A DNA stretch of 64,000 nt from Clitoria ternatea (GCA_037962975.1 CM075669.1:80210001-80274000); one strand, 5' to 3'. Shown: positions 10,856 through 22,885, counted from the first letter of the stretch. Made by a program: numbers and translations. The notes: generated by a model not told the origin, from the letters alone.

Positions 10856-11112
10856 GAATCGATTCCTCCAGTTGATTTTTGCCTTCAAAACAGCGTGTGA
10901 ATCGATTCCTAAAGGTGGGAATCGATTCCCAGCATGATGAATCGATTCCTGGCCTTCATGAATCGATTCCCAGCCTTCCAAACCTCAATGAATCGATTCC
11001 TATAAGGGGGGAATCGATTCCCAGCCCTATGAATCGATTCCCAACAGCCTTGAATCGATTCCTAGCTTATGTTTCACATGGGAATCGATTCCTGTAAGGG
11101 TGAATCGATTCC
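10856..11112. repeat. Phased array of 11 GAATCGATTCC palindromes (right LTR)
   Basis: The same array as in the left LTR, shifted by 4,084 bp (4,085 bp after an extra G at about 11005-11010). In the 5' LTR it lies about 140-400 bp upstream of the minus-strand TATA box, where a U3 enhancer would be expected. Confidence 0.95.
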
Positions 11113-11433
11113 TACCCTTTCCTGGAAGTGTTTTCTTGCATTTTTGAGGCGTTTTGGACAGTATAGCTCATGGTTCTTGATTGTTTTCATCCTTTGACAC
11201 TTTGATCATCTTTTTGGGTTCTTGAATCCATTTTCCATTTATATTCATTCATTCTTAAAATGGATCATCAATAATTCCAAATCTATTAATTTCTGTAAAA
11301 TAAAAGTACCCGAGTAGAATACAGTGGAAAGAAAGCAAAAATCACAATAAATAAAGGAAATACAGTGCATAATGATTAAAATCCTAAGTAAACTAAATCT
11401 AATTTATTGTGTTATAAAACACTTATCAGGTAG

Positions 11434-12201
11434 CATTTCAACCCTCGAGCACAAGAAAAGATTTATAAGTATATTTATGTTAAACATTTCTATTATGATT
11501 CGTCTGACATGTTTACAAATAATAATCTCAATGTTTTTTGTCCACCACAGGAGCTGATGGAGCACTGGGAGCCTTCTTTGTTTGAGGTCATGCAAATGAC
11601 CAAGAAGAATAAAGCCGGTGCATGGGTAAACCAGAAGACTATAGATCTAGCGGCATTTACTTTTAACTCACACATGCTTATAATTTACAAATCAGCTTAC
11701 TAATCCTATCAGTGTTTTTGAATTTACAGAAGGCGTATCAAGCCAGGAGGGCCGAGAAGGAGGCAGACCTGGTGGCTTCGACTCCTGAAGGGGAGGTTCC
11801 TCCCACCCTATCTTATTTTGTCGACAACGCCATCTATATGGAGGCTGTTGGCGATGTGAACAAGAAAGGGAGGGTCTTTGGATTGGGTGGCGTCGGCATG
11901 CAGCTGGCGAAAAAGGGGGAGACCCCTTCCTCTTCCTCTTCGTCTGGTCTTCCGACTGAGGTTGTTCAGGTAATTCAAAACCTGAACGACGAGCTACAGG
12001 AGGAGCGACGTTAGAGGCAGCTTTTGGAGGAGCGGGCCGAGGCGGGCCGAGGCGGACCGACAGCGGGCCGAGGAGCAGCACGCTGAGACTCGTTGGCAAC
12101 TTGCTCAGCAGCAGGAGCTACTGATGCAGTTGATGGCGAGGCTACCTCCCCCCACTTCCCAGGCGCCCCCACCACTACCACAGGATCCCCCACCACCATG
12201 A
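11434..12201 (+). pseudogene. Second CACTA gene (Transposase_24-like), 3' part
   Basis: Continues the reading broken at 5581: after the GGTAG duplication the frame resumes as ISTLEHKKR. A splice acceptor near 11550 precedes ELMEHWEPSLFEVMQMTKK, and another near 11728 precedes KAYQARRAEKEADLVAST. The next exon carries MKKGR-like sequence (NKKGRVFGLGG), a serine run and a glutamate-rich helix (LNDELQEERR). A TAG interrupts at about 12012. The same frame then runs to a proline-rich tail ending in TGA at 12199-12201. The donor after HKKR reads AT rather than GT. Coiled-coil C-termini are usual for this family. Confidence 0.65.
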
Positions 12202-12540
12202 TTGTATTTTTATTATGTATACACATTGTATATTTCATTTACAGTTTTTATATTATATTCCATTTAGTATTTATTTTATCATTCTTCATTTATTATGTCA
12301 ATATTTATTGGTAATTAAATTCAAAGAAAAATGCCTTATTGTGATTATCATTAATAATTCAACCTATTTGATAAATAAATTTAATTGATTATTTTGTTTT
12401 TAATAATAATTTAATATTTAAAAAAATTATTCAAATTTAATTACAAAATTTTATCAGCCAATACAAAATATTAATCAACATTTTTAAAGTTAAATTAACA
12501 AAATCTATAAATATTTAACCAATTTAAAAAAAATTAAAAA

Positions 12541-13075
12541 TTCCCATTAGCGACAGACGAAGATGGTCGCTATATGACTGCCAATAGCAACGGATAGGAG
12601 TGGTCGTTGTTTGGCCACAAACAGCGATGGAGGACAGTGGTCGCTGTATGACTAACAGTAACGACGAATGGAAGTGGTTGCTGTTTGGCCATAAACAGCG
12701 ACGGAGGACAGTGGTCGCTGTATGACTACCTATAGCGACGGCTATATGTGGTCGCAGGGTGGCTGTTAAAAGCGACGGAGGTGTGAGGTCGTTGTATGGT
12801 TACTAATAGCGACGTCGTCATTCCGTCGCTATATGGTTTCTGATGGTCGCTGAACGTGGTCAGTTAGCGACGGTTGAAGTCAGTGAAGCAGAGACCATGT
12901 TAGCGACGACATTATCCCGTCGGCCTTTTAGCGACGGTCTTTATGTGGTCGCTGATCTATCTTCGACGAAGGTTTTAGCAACGGGCACTTGTCCGTCTGA
13001 AATACTGTCGCTAGTTTTGTTAACGACGGCCTTTGTATGGATTAGCGACCAATTTTGTCTGTCGCTAACAGTTAT
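12541..13075. repeat. CACTA 3' subterminal repeats (AGCGAC / GTCGCT)
   Basis: Around twenty copies or near copies of TAGCGACGG and its complement GTCGCT lie in both orientations, many as inverted pairs. A 74-bp tandem duplication is embedded (TTTGGCCACAAACAGCG at about 12610 and its near copy at about 12684). Such arrays are the binding region for the element's own transposase accessory protein. The region 12202-12540 between the gene and the array is AT-rich and featureless. Confidence 0.8.
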
Positions 13076-13090
13076 TTTTTTAGTTGTGAT

Positions 13091-16000
13091 TCCTTATACT
13101 CCAACCTAAGTTCTTTGTCCAAAACCCATAAGGATAGGTTAAGCTTCCTTCCTTATACACAAATCCTACAAACTTACCTCTAGAATGGATGGACGTATGG
13201 GTACCAATCTTTAGCATATTACTAAGGCTGTTTAACAATCATAGGCTCGCTAAACAAGTTAATGCAAATATGCTTAATAATAACATTTTGGGACTTAAGC
13301 TGTTGAAAAGGGTTTTCTAAAACCCTTTTTCAATGAATAATAATTAGTATCAATAAGTAAGGCTTATTGGCATAAAACTTATTGATTACCAAATATGTGT
13401 GTGTATAATTGAAAATCAATTTTGACTTATATCAAACCATGGTTTGATAACTCAACAAGTAGTTCAAAACATAAATTAGTAAAGATATAAGTCAGAAAAG
13501 TAAATCTCTCAACTATGGATGAGAATAAGTGATGTTAATTTAGATTTTATAGAAATCGAGTCGGACTCATTACTTAATTGTGAAACATGAGTTTAATATG
13601 GATATGACATAAATTATATTTTTAGGTCTACCCTAACTTATCTAGAAGTCTTATTTAACCTAATAACCTATGTAAAAACCTAATTTATATTAAAGTATAT
13701 AAAATGATAACAAGCATATATTAAATAGACCAATAAGCCTTTTAAGAGCTAACACCCTACCTAAAATATATATTTAATTGTCAATTTAACATTTTAAAGG
13801 TAGTTTTAATAATTTAATTTTATAGATTATAATTTTTAAAAATATATGTATTTATAAGTATAATATGTTGTAACTGTAACTTATTTTAAAAAATTATACG
13901 TAAGAACTAAAAAAGTTGATCCTAAAATTAGACTTTTTAGAAAACATTAAATTAATCTTTTTATTAACTATGTTGAGCTAAATTAGACCTTAAATATGTC
14001 GGGTTATAGACAACAAATAGATAATTTGCCTCATTTCCATATTTATTTTTCTTACTCAAATCATAATAAAGTGAATGAAACAAATAACATTGAAAGTGTC
14101 TCTCAAAATTTGTAAAACTTGTTAGAATTGAATACGCATATGTATTAAAAATAAGCAAAGTAAAAAAGTCAAGCACAAAAAGTTGATAACTTCATTATGA
14201 GATCATCTTCATTTTTATCTTTCAAATAAATTTTTATCCACTATCATTTTGATCTTATGATATTAACTTTTAAAATAAATTAGGTTCACAATTTCACATA
14301 ATTTAATAAAATTTTTAAATATTTCTTATTTTACTAACCTTACACATAGTTATAAACAGGTTTTCTGGTTGAGCCAGATTGTATCCAGTTTGAGTTAGCT
14401 ATCTACAAAGCAAAGCTTAAAAATCCATAAAAATCCAAGCTTTAATTTCAAATTCCTAAGCTTGTTTTTGCATACTGGACATGTCAACTCTTCAAATTTA
14501 AGGTTTTTTTTTCTTGAAAGTTGACATGATTACATAAGGGAAAACCCAATATTGTCTTACCCATATCGAGCTTAGGTTTTTTTCTAGTTAAGTTAAATAA
14601 ACCTAGTTTAATCGGTTTTAATTTCATGTACCCAAATCATCCATTTTGTAGGCGATCCAAACCGCATCGAGTTCGGCCCATTTTGCTGGCTTTATACATG
14701 ATATTATTAAATTTTTTAATAAACACAATATTATTAATTTCGAAGTAGTAATTCATTGTCTAACATTGAGGCATTAAATTACTAGTCGAGTGTATGAAGT
14801 CCATGTACATTATAATTTGCATGTTCTATACCTTAAAAAAATTCCAAAAAACTTATATAACTAAATGATATAACTTTAAATGCCTATACTTTAATGAGAG
14901 CTTGTTTTTTTTTAATTTGTTCCCCTTAAACAAAATGATATAATTTTGACATTCGAAAAAAGTTGACAAATCTACCCAGTTCCATGAAACTCACCTTAGC
15001 CTAATATCAAGTGCTTGTAGCCCTGTTTGTTTAAGGTTCACCTTAGCCTAATTTTTTTATTAAAAATGTTAGGAAAATGCTTTATAAAAAGTATGTTTAA
15101 CTAAAAGAGTTAAGCTCTATGCCTTAAAAAACTTACTAAACCTCATTGACCAATCTTTTTATCAATCATTTTTTTGGATATAAGTGTAACTTAGGGTATC
15201 AACATCGATTACGGTGACTAGTCGCTTTGCTTTTACCTCGATAAGTAGGACAACAAACCCATGACTTTAAAGTTGCTCCACACCTATATAAGAATTGAAC
15301 CATTGACAATTAGTTAAAAGACAATGAGCCTTTTTCATTAAACCACGTCCATGAGTTATTTATTTATTTATTTATCATAAGGTAAATACAATTAATTTAT
15401 TATATTATATACATATAATATTGTTATATTGAAAATATAATTGATTATTCATAATTTATTTTAATATAGTTAGACTTATAAGTTTGCTAGGTTATTTAGG
15501 CTAATAAGCCTACCTATTTTGTGGAATTTTCTTTAATAGAAACAAATATGCTTGCAGGCTAAATAAACTTTTAAATAAGTGAAGTCTTAAAAAGTTGTCT
15601 TATAATAAGTAAATAAATTAGATTCAACCTTTATATTTATTAATAAAGATTAGATTAGGTTTATTAAAGCGTAATAGAACCTAGTCTATTTCACTTCAAT
15701 TGACTAAATTAATAAGATTTGTGTAAAATTCAGTCTAAACAATGTACTAGATTAATTATAAGGTTACTTCACCATTTATTTTATTGAGTTAACGGATCTA
15801 AGTTTTTAATAATATAAATGTAAAATTGCATTTGAAGAGAGTATTTGAACATTCATAGGGACTTAAAATCATATGGAATCTAATTGATATTAATTTAATT
15901 ATCACTATTGTTAAAATTACTTGTTTGGATAAAGTAATTAAATTTTTTATTTTAAATTTTTTTATTTTTAAAATTTTTTATTTGGATTAAGTATTTAAAT

Positions 16001-16624
16001 TTACGCATTTTTAAAATTGGTGGTTGTAGTAATGACAATGGTGGTGTTAAAGGGTGATGATTGTGACAATGACGATAAGGGTAATGAAAATGGTAGTAGT
16101 GGTGACAATAGTAGCGAATACGGGTGATTATGGTGGTGGCGACACTAATAATGACAAAGGTAGAGGTTGCAACAATTTTGGTGGTACACATACTTGTACG
16201 ATGCAAGACATAGTGATCTGTATACTTAGCTCCATGCGAGAGAGAAATGAAAAACATTTATAAAATAATTTAGGTTTATTTCTGTCCTAGTAGAATTTTA
16301 AATTTCTTATTTTTTTATTATGTGAATCAAACATGTACTACTTAAACCAATTATTTGTTGGTCTAAATAGTCTATATATATATTGAATATGCCAAAAGTT
16401 AGCAATTAATCAATATAAAAAGTATTTATATAATTTTTTAATAGAACAAAATTAATAATTAATTGTTAATAATAAAAAAGAGTTGAATGCATCAACCTTT
16501 AGAAATTTTCACTACTGAACCACTTTATAACACCCAGGCAAAGATAATATTTTAATTTATAGGATCTAAAATTATTTGTTGTAATGAATTATGTCTTTAA
16601 ATTTTTCCAAAAGAAGGTAAAGTG
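13091..16624. other. AT-rich gene-free spacer
   Basis: Very AT-rich, with no ORF that looks like protein on either strand. The ORFs at 13964-14176 (-) and 16054-16263 (+) are low complexity; the second reads a GTGGTGATG-type run. A short (TTTA)n stretch lies near 15,357-15,375. Old, unrecognisable repeats are likely. Confidence 0.6.
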
Positions 16625-16629
16625 AAATG

Positions 16630-16787
16630 TGTTATGAAATAATTCTAAAGAAATTGAAGAAGAAAAGAGGAATAGAAGAAGAAGTAGCAATGTATGAATT
16701 CTTTTCACTCTTGCAAAAATTATGAAGGGTTATGAGCCCTTTTATAGCCTAAGGTGGACATCCACCTTTATTTTAATATTCATAATA
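16630..16787 (-). repeat. 3' LTR of upstream copia element
   Basis: 158 bp. Contains TATAAAAGGGC on the minus strand. It carries 25 bp (near 16695-16720) that are absent from the right LTR; otherwise there are about four substitutions. Confidence 0.85.
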
Positions 16788-17400
16788 CTCCCCCTTGGAT
16801 GTCCATATTTTAGAATGTGCCTCGTTAAAACCTTACTAGGAAAAACCCAATGGGATGAAAACCTAGTGAAGGAAAAAGAGTACAACATTCTTTACAAAGT
16901 GAATTCATGGGTAAAATAAATAAATAAATATACAAGTATTTAATTCTCCCCCTCATCAGAACATTTATGTAAGCATCAAAGACTGATCTTCTGTACTAGT
17001 TGCTCGAAGACTTTGGTTGGTAATGATTTTGTGAAAATATCAGCCAAATTCTCACATGATCGGACTTTCTGGACATTTATTTCACCATTCTTTATAAGAA
17101 AAATTTTAGCGAAATATGCTTTGTTGTATCTTCTTTAATATAACCCTCCTTTAATTGGGAGATGCAAGCTGCATTATCCTCACATAAGATTGTTGGTGGT
17201 AGTTTTCCAGCTTGCAAGCCACAAGTTTCTTAAATATGTTGAATCATAAATCTCAACCAAACACATTCTCGACTTGCTTCGTGTAATGCTAGAATTTTAG
17301 CATGATTGGATGATGTTGTTATGATCGTTTGCTTTATGGATCTCTATAAAATTATTGTACCACCACATGTGAACAAATATCTTGTTTGTGATCGACCATT

Positions 17401-18480
17401 TTAAGGATCAGACAAATACCCCGCATCTGCATAACCAATTAGGTTTGCCTTAGATACATATGGGAAAAAGAAACCTATGTCCATTGTATCTTTAAGGGAG
17501 CGAAATATGTGCTCAATCCCATTCCAATGCTTTTTTATGGATGAAGAACTATGTCTTGCTAACAAATTGACGACAAATAATATATCAGATCGTGTATGAC
17601 TAGCAAGATACATTAGTGCACCAATTGCACTAAGATATGGTACTTCAGGACCAAGTAGTTCTTCATTTTCTCTTAAGGTCAAAAAAGATCTTTGCTCATT
17701 TTAAGTGACCTTACAACTATTGGACTGCTCAATGGGTGTGACTTGTCCATATAGAACCGCTTTAGCACCTTTTCTGTATAAGTCTTTTGGTGCATTAGAA
17801 TTCCTTCCTTTAAATATTCTAATTGTAATCTAAGACAAAACTTTGTTTTTCCCAAATCTTTCATCTCAAATTCCTTTTTCAAACAACTTACAGCCTTTGA
17901 AAGCTCTTCAGGAGTTCCGATGATGGTTTAATCATCTACATAAATAGCGATTATAACAAACTCTTTTCCGAATCTTCTCATAAAAATACATAGATAAATT
18001 GAGTCATTTTTATATCCTTATTGCAACAAATATTCACTAAAACAATTGTACCATATACGTCCAGATTGTTTTAGTCCGTAAAGGGATTTATTCAATTTAA
18101 TTGAATAATTTTCTCGAGAATTTATCTTGTATGCTTCAGACAAATTAAATCCTTCAGGGAGTTTTATATAGATGTCATTTTGCTTCAGGCAAATTAAATC
18201 CCTTAGGGAGTTTCATATAGATGTCATTTTCAAGTGTGCCATATAAATATGCTGCAACAACATCCATTAGGCGTAAATCAAGTTTTTCACGAATTGCCAA
18301 ACTAATCAAGTATCGAAATTAATATCAGGTCTTTGTGAGAAACCTTGTGCAATAAGTCTTGCTTTATATTGCATAATTTCACCATTTTTATTTTTTTCTC
18401 ATAAAGACCCATTTGTACCCAACTGATTTTACACCTTCAGGTGTTTGGACTACAGGTCCAAAAACTTTTCAGTTTACAAG
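17401..18480 (-). pseudogene. Copia reverse transcriptase / RNase H remnant
   Basis: Two open pieces cover the 3' part of the polymerase. 17679-17882 encodes KKEFEMKDLGKTKFCLRLQ. 17401-17682 encodes PYLSAIGALMYLASHTRSDI, then the RNase H lead-in ANLIGYADAGYLSDP. The catalytic YVDD is visible on the minus strand at 17931-17942 but is followed at once by a stop codon. Upstream pieces (17,950-18,480) are out of frame and include a 49-bp tandem duplication (TGCTTCAG at 18132 and 18181). Not functional. Confidence 0.8.
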
Positions 18481-18959
18481 TGAGTTTAACTCTTCTTGCA
18501 TTGCATCTTTCCACTTTGGCCAATCATTTATTTGTACACATTCTTTAATAGATTTTGGCTCATGATTATTATCATCATTTATAATATCAAGAGCTACTTT
18601 GAATGCAAAAATTTCATCAATATCGACTTCATGTCGATTCCATTATATTTCATCCATGACATAATTTATAGAGATCTCTTTATTTTTATCAATTTTAGGT
18701 ACCTTGGTTTCTTCTGGATTTGAAACCTTGATTATGTCAGGAGACTCTACTGGAGTCTTTATATCCTCGATTCGACCATTCTCTTTATTTACTGAGGATT
18801 TTTATCTTTAGAACCAATAGGTCTGCCACATTTTATTTTAGCTTCAGACTCATTTACAATTTTAGATTGTCCTGCAGGGATATCAATCTTTATTGGGGTA
18901 TTAACAGCTGGTATATATGACTTAGTCACTCTTTTTGGATCAATAAATGCATTCAGCAA

Positions 18960-20114
18960 TTAGTTTGCTAAATTTTGCAAACTAATTATTTTCTGAACTT
19001 CTAGTTCAGATTGCTTTGTTCGAGGATTAAGATGAGATAAAGATATCTCATTCCAACTAATCATTTTATCCAACTGTTTAATTTCTCCCTCTAATGGTGG
19101 GAAAACAGATTCATCAAAATGACAATCAGCAAAACGAGTTGTAAATAAATCACCTGTTAAGGATTCAAGATATTTTATTATAGATGGACTTTCATATCCA
19201 ACATATATTCCCAACCTTCTTTAAGGTCCAACCTTAGTGCGTTGTGGAGGAGAAATAGGAATATATACTGCACTTCTAAAAATTCTTAGGTGGGAAATAT
19301 TTGGTTCTTTACCATGAACCAATTGTAAAGGGGAATATTCATGATAATTTATAGGCCTGATGCGAATCAGTGCTGCTGCATGCAAGATTGCATGTTTGAT
19401 CTCATTAATAATGGTCTTGCAATCAATTTTTAACTTTTAATTAACGATTCAGCAAGTCCATTTTGTGTATGAACATGTGCTACAGGATGTTCAACATCAA
19501 CTCTGATGGACATACAATAATCATTAAAAGATTGAGATGTGAATTCACCAGCGTTATCAAGACGTATTTTCTTGATTGGATAATCAAGAAAATGAGCTCT
19601 TAAACGAATTAATTGAGCTAGTAATTTCGCAAATGCCTGGTTGCGAGTTAACAATAAACAAACATGTGACCATCTAGTTAATGCATCAATCAAAACCATA
19701 AAATATCTAAATGGTCCACAAATATCACCTTTTATACGCTTTAAAAATATGAGTGATTCATTTCCAGTTTTCATTAGTGATGACCGAGTAATTAATTTCC
19801 CAAGCAGCACATGAGAAATTATTAGTTTGCATAATTTGTCTGTTGGACAAACAATGACCATTTGAATTCTCAACTATTTTTCGCATCATAATTGATCTAG
19901 GATGGCCTAATCGTTCATGCCAGATAACAAAGTTATTCTTATTTGTAAACTTCTGGTTTACAATAATATTTGTTTCAACTGTACTAATATATGTGTAGTA
20001 CAAACCAGAGGAAAATAAAGACAATTTTTCCAATATATATTTCTTATCATAAATTAACTTTATGATGTAAAGATATTCATCATCCTTCATTTGTTGTCTC
20101 AATATGATATCCAT
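18960..20114 (-). pseudogene. Copia GAG-pre-integrase and integrase remnant
   Basis: 19758-20114 encodes a pre-integrase segment (VIWHERLGHPRSIMMRKI). 19430-19873 encodes the integrase core (GDICGPFRYFMVLIDALTRWSHV, with KIRLDNAGEFTSQSFNDYC carrying the second acidic residue). 18960-19214 encodes the post-core part (MGIYVGYESPSIIKYLES). The pieces are in different frames and separated by stops. The integrase would insert element cDNA into host DNA. Confidence 0.8.
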
Positions 20115-20629
20115 TTCTGCGGATATCCTTAAAACTTAATAAATTTCTTTGAGACTATAATGCACTTTTAATGTGCAATTTTGTTCCTCCAGGTAACAAA
20201 ATACTGACTCTGCTGGAGCCTTCAATTATATTGATACTACCAGATATAGTATTAACATTGGCTTCTTGTTTTACTATATGGTAGAATTATTTCTCATTCT
20301 TGAGAACAGTATGAGTTATTGCACTGTCTACATGATATATATCTTCGTCATTCATATAAGTATTCATTCTTCATCAAATAATAATAGTAAAATCATGAGT
20401 GAAAAAATATAATTAACAATAATAAATATTTAACATAAATTCATAACAAAACAAATTTCATGAAATATAAAATAATTTATTTAGGGGCACTCCCCTTTCC
20501 AACCGAGTGGTCAATATCTTCAGGAAGAGTAAGGAAATCATTAACATCAAAGTGAGTATAAACATCATCTATACCAGTCAAATTTGTTTTTATTGTTTTC
20601 CCTTTATTTTTTAAGGGATTTTTGGTATA

Positions 20630-20912
20630 GATTAGTCAGATGCTTTGGTGTGCGACAAACGCGAGACCAGTGGCCTTAACGATAACAAATATTTTTAGTT
20701 TGTTCGCTACTTTGAATATCTTTTCCCTTTTCCATACGATCTTTATTTTTCCATACAAATGATGATTTTTTTTTATCATTTTGACCACGACCATGAGTAT
20801 AATGATCATGTGTTGCTACATTCACTTTTGGGAATGAAGCAGTTCTAGTTAGACGAGACTCATAATTTATTATATTTTTTTTACAAGGAGACAAGTATAA
20901 ATAAAATTTCAC
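20630..20912 (-). pseudogene. Copia gag zinc-knuckle remnant
   Basis: A lysine-rich stretch (HGRGQNDKKKSSFVWKNKDRM) is followed by a knuckle reading C-Y-R then, after a frame break, GHWSRVCRTPKHL. This is a typical copia nucleocapsid, broken within the knuckle. Confidence 0.6.
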
Positions 20913-22351
20913 ATAAGGAACCCATTAATAAAATTTAAAATTTTCATAAAATATCATTCAGATACTAGTAGTGTAGTGATAAAGTGATAACTTATCATGT
21001 TATAAGTCCCGAATTCAAATCCTTATAAATATTATCTTATTTATTAACCCTTTTATTTATATAAAATACATTATATTATAATACCAATTAGTATTATGCT
21101 ATAGCATAAAAGCAATGCACTAGTATATTAATTTAAGCAAAGCAATCGGCGCAATCAGTTAATGGACAATGGACAATAACGCAATAGGTATGGAGCAATC
21201 AACTAATGGACATAAAAGCAATGCGTTGGTGATATTGTGAAGCTAACATAAAGTATATTAAATATCAATTGGAAATTCCCTCACTGTGGTTTTAAATAAA
21301 ATTATTATTAATTCTATTGTAATATAAAATAATTAAATGTTATGATTATATTTTTTTAATTTCTTAAATGGTTATAATTCTTCAAGAACTATCAATAAAA
21401 TATTTTCAAGAATTTTAAATTATTTGATTATTAATTTTATACATCCTACAAGGATGTTTATAAATAAGTTCTTCAGGATTATGAAGGAAAAAGAATTGTA
21501 GAGAGCAATAAGAGGAAAGAATTGAAGTTGTGCTTCCAATGAGTGTAAAATTTAATTATTTAATAATATAAAATCAACACTCAATTTTCCATGAGTAAAG
21601 CACTAATTTAGTACAAGTTACGAAGTACAAATACACACATAAAATGATTAGCAGTGCTATATATGCTATATAAATTATAAGTTATTATTTGTTAATAAGG
21701 TGCTATATAAGCTATAAGTGGTGTGGTGTAGTGCTATATAATATATAGTAATTGATATCAACTTTCACGCATATAAAATGGATCAGGCATAATGAGATTA
21801 GTATTGGTAATATAAAATAATATTCATACATAAAATGGATCAGCATTCATATATAAAATTATAGTAGAATAGTAATTGAAAACAAAAATAATGTGCAGCG
21901 TGTAGGAGATAACATATGAAACAAAAATTTAATGACATGAAAGTGAAGTTGCAGAAGCAATTATTAATAGTAAATCACTGAAGAAATTACAGCAGCATTG
22001 TAAATCAATAATAAAAGGGATGATCTGATTACAATAATTAAACATTTTGTAGGTTATTATAGTTCTTCAAGAACTACCAATAAATATTAGTTATTTGACT
22101 ATTAATTTTATATATCATGTAAGAACATTTATGAATAAGTTCTCCAGGAACCTATTTTTCATGATATATATATATATATATATAATCCTATATATCCTTC
22201 TGGATGTTTAAAATATAAGTTCTTCGGGAACTTTTATAATATATGCATAAATAATATAAATTAAAATTATAAAAAAATAATAATAATCATATATATTACC
22301 TCACTTAGTCTTGACCGGACCTCAGTTGGTCAGAACTTCATGCTGATAACG
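20913..22351. other. AT-rich region replacing most of copia gag
   Basis: Where the capsid-coding part is expected only AT-rich, locally repetitive sequence is seen: short repeats of ATAAAATGGATCAG, CTATATAA and TTCTTCAAGAACT. A (TA)n run lies near 22162-22180. Either gag has decayed, or older AT-rich DNA has replaced it. Confidence 0.45.
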
Positions 22352-22484
22352 TGTTATGAAATAATTCTAAAGAAATTGAAGAAGAAAAAAGGAATAGAAG
22401 AAGAAATAGTAATGTATTATGAAGGGTTATAAGCCCTTTTATAGCCTAAGGTGGACATCCACCTTTATTTTAATATTCATAATA
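22352..22484 (-). repeat. 5' LTR of upstream copia element
   Basis: 133 bp, matching the left LTR except for a 25-bp gap and about four substitutions. Followed on the minus strand by TTATCAGCATGAAGTTCTGA, a primer-site-like sequence common beside plant copia LTRs. Confidence 0.85.
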
Positions 22485-22693
22485 AAATGGGGCAATTATT
22501 CTTATTTAAAAAATTGTGTTTTTGGTTATTGGTTACTAAAAGAATTAGTTCGAGAATAAAGGTAGTGAAAAACAGCAAAGAAAGAAACAAGTTGAAAGAA
22601 AATAATAGAAAGAGACATCGGGTCCGACACCACTCTGCTGTGTACATATGAACCCTCTTTGGCGTTTTCTCTATTTGGACTTCTTTTGACTTA

Positions 22694-22696
<3 letters not shown>

Positions 22697-22742
<46 letters not shown>
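22697..22742 (+). repeat. (TC)23 microsatellite in SPK1 leader
   Basis: An uninterrupted run of TC dinucleotides ~200 bp before the SPK1 start codon. Length variation here would be expected among individuals. Confidence 0.95.
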
Positions 22743-22744
<2 letters not shown>

Positions 22745-22819
22745 TCTGCTTCTTCCCTTCTCTACTCTGCACTTCAACCACCTACCCCTCTCCCTCCCTC
22801 TCCCCACCTCATCCTCGCA

Positions 22820-22885
22820 ATGCTCTTCTCCTTCTCCCAGATCCAGCAAATGCTCCACATTGCGCTCTCTCTCTCTAGCCTCTGA
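22820..22885 (+). other. Upstream ORF in SPK1 leader (21 codons plus stop)
   Basis: ATG at 22820 opens a 21-codon frame (MLFSFSQIQQML...) ending TGA at 22883-22885, 54 nt before the main ATG and in another frame. If the transcript starts upstream it could dampen SPK1 translation. A second, shorter frame starts at 22648. Confidence 0.4.

Larger units (their letters stand above)
5582..11428 (-). mobile_element. Young non-autonomous gag-only LTR retrotransposon (Ty3/gypsy-like)
   Basis: Flanked by a perfect 5-bp duplication, GGTAG (5577-5581 and 11429-11433). Two long direct LTRs (1,762 and 1,763 bp) start TGACAGGGCCC and end CACTTATCA. A primer-binding site at 9642-9659 on the minus strand and a purine-rich tract beside the left LTR show that the element reads right to left. 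The internal region is only 2,322 bp. It encodes a gag-like ORF with a CCHC zinc knuckle, but no protease, reverse transcriptase, RNase H or integrase was seen. This fits the TR-GAG/LARD class, mobilised by a partner in trans; the primer-site type suggests a gypsy (Athila/Tat-like) partner. It is inserted in an exon of the second CACTA gene. Confidence 0.9.
9666..11428 (-). repeat. 5' LTR of the gag-only retrotransposon (right copy)
   Basis: 1,763 bp, practically identical to the left LTR. As the 5' LTR it would drive transcription leftward across the internal region. It contains the same palindrome array (10856-11112) and TATA box (10706-10714). ORFs predicted inside it (for example 10541-10981 minus) are duplicated exactly in the left LTR and carry no recognised domain. 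Confidence 0.93.
1..13090 (+). mobile_element. Decayed CACTA (En/Spm-like) DNA transposon, right part
   Basis: Three things identify the superfamily. The first gene has a Transpos_assoc N-terminus, a TNP2/Transposase_21 core and DUF4218- and DUF4216-like C-terminal modules. A second gene resembles the plant Transposase_24 type (conserved segment around RDYQWAEGMIDEIRK). The right flank is an array of short GTCGCT/AGCGAC subterminal repeats. The left terminus is not in the window. The right end is placed near 13,090, where the subterminal repeats stop before a T-rich stretch and TAGTTGTG, which is not a clean TAGTG end. Both genes have stops or frameshifts, so the copy is non-functional. A younger LTR retrotransposon splits it at 5582-11428. 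Confidence 0.75.
16630..22484 (-). mobile_element. Degenerate Ty1/copia retrotransposon
   Basis: Bounded by a perfect 5-bp duplication AAATG (16625-16629 and 22485-22489). The terminal repeats start TGTTATGAA and end TTCATAATA. The primer-binding region beside the right LTR and the purine tract beside the left LTR (CCAAGGGGGAG on the minus strand) show that it reads right to left. Gene order on the minus strand is gag zinc knuckle, integrase, reverse transcriptase, RNase H, as in copia. Many stops and frameshifts are present. The 5' LTR faces SPK1 and ends 455 bp before its start codon; element transcription would run away from SPK1. Confidence 0.9.

Noticed and set aside
16054..16263. 69-residue + ORF
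   Set aside because: A low-complexity GTGGTGATG-type run translated as Val/Met/Gly; no ATG context or homology signal.
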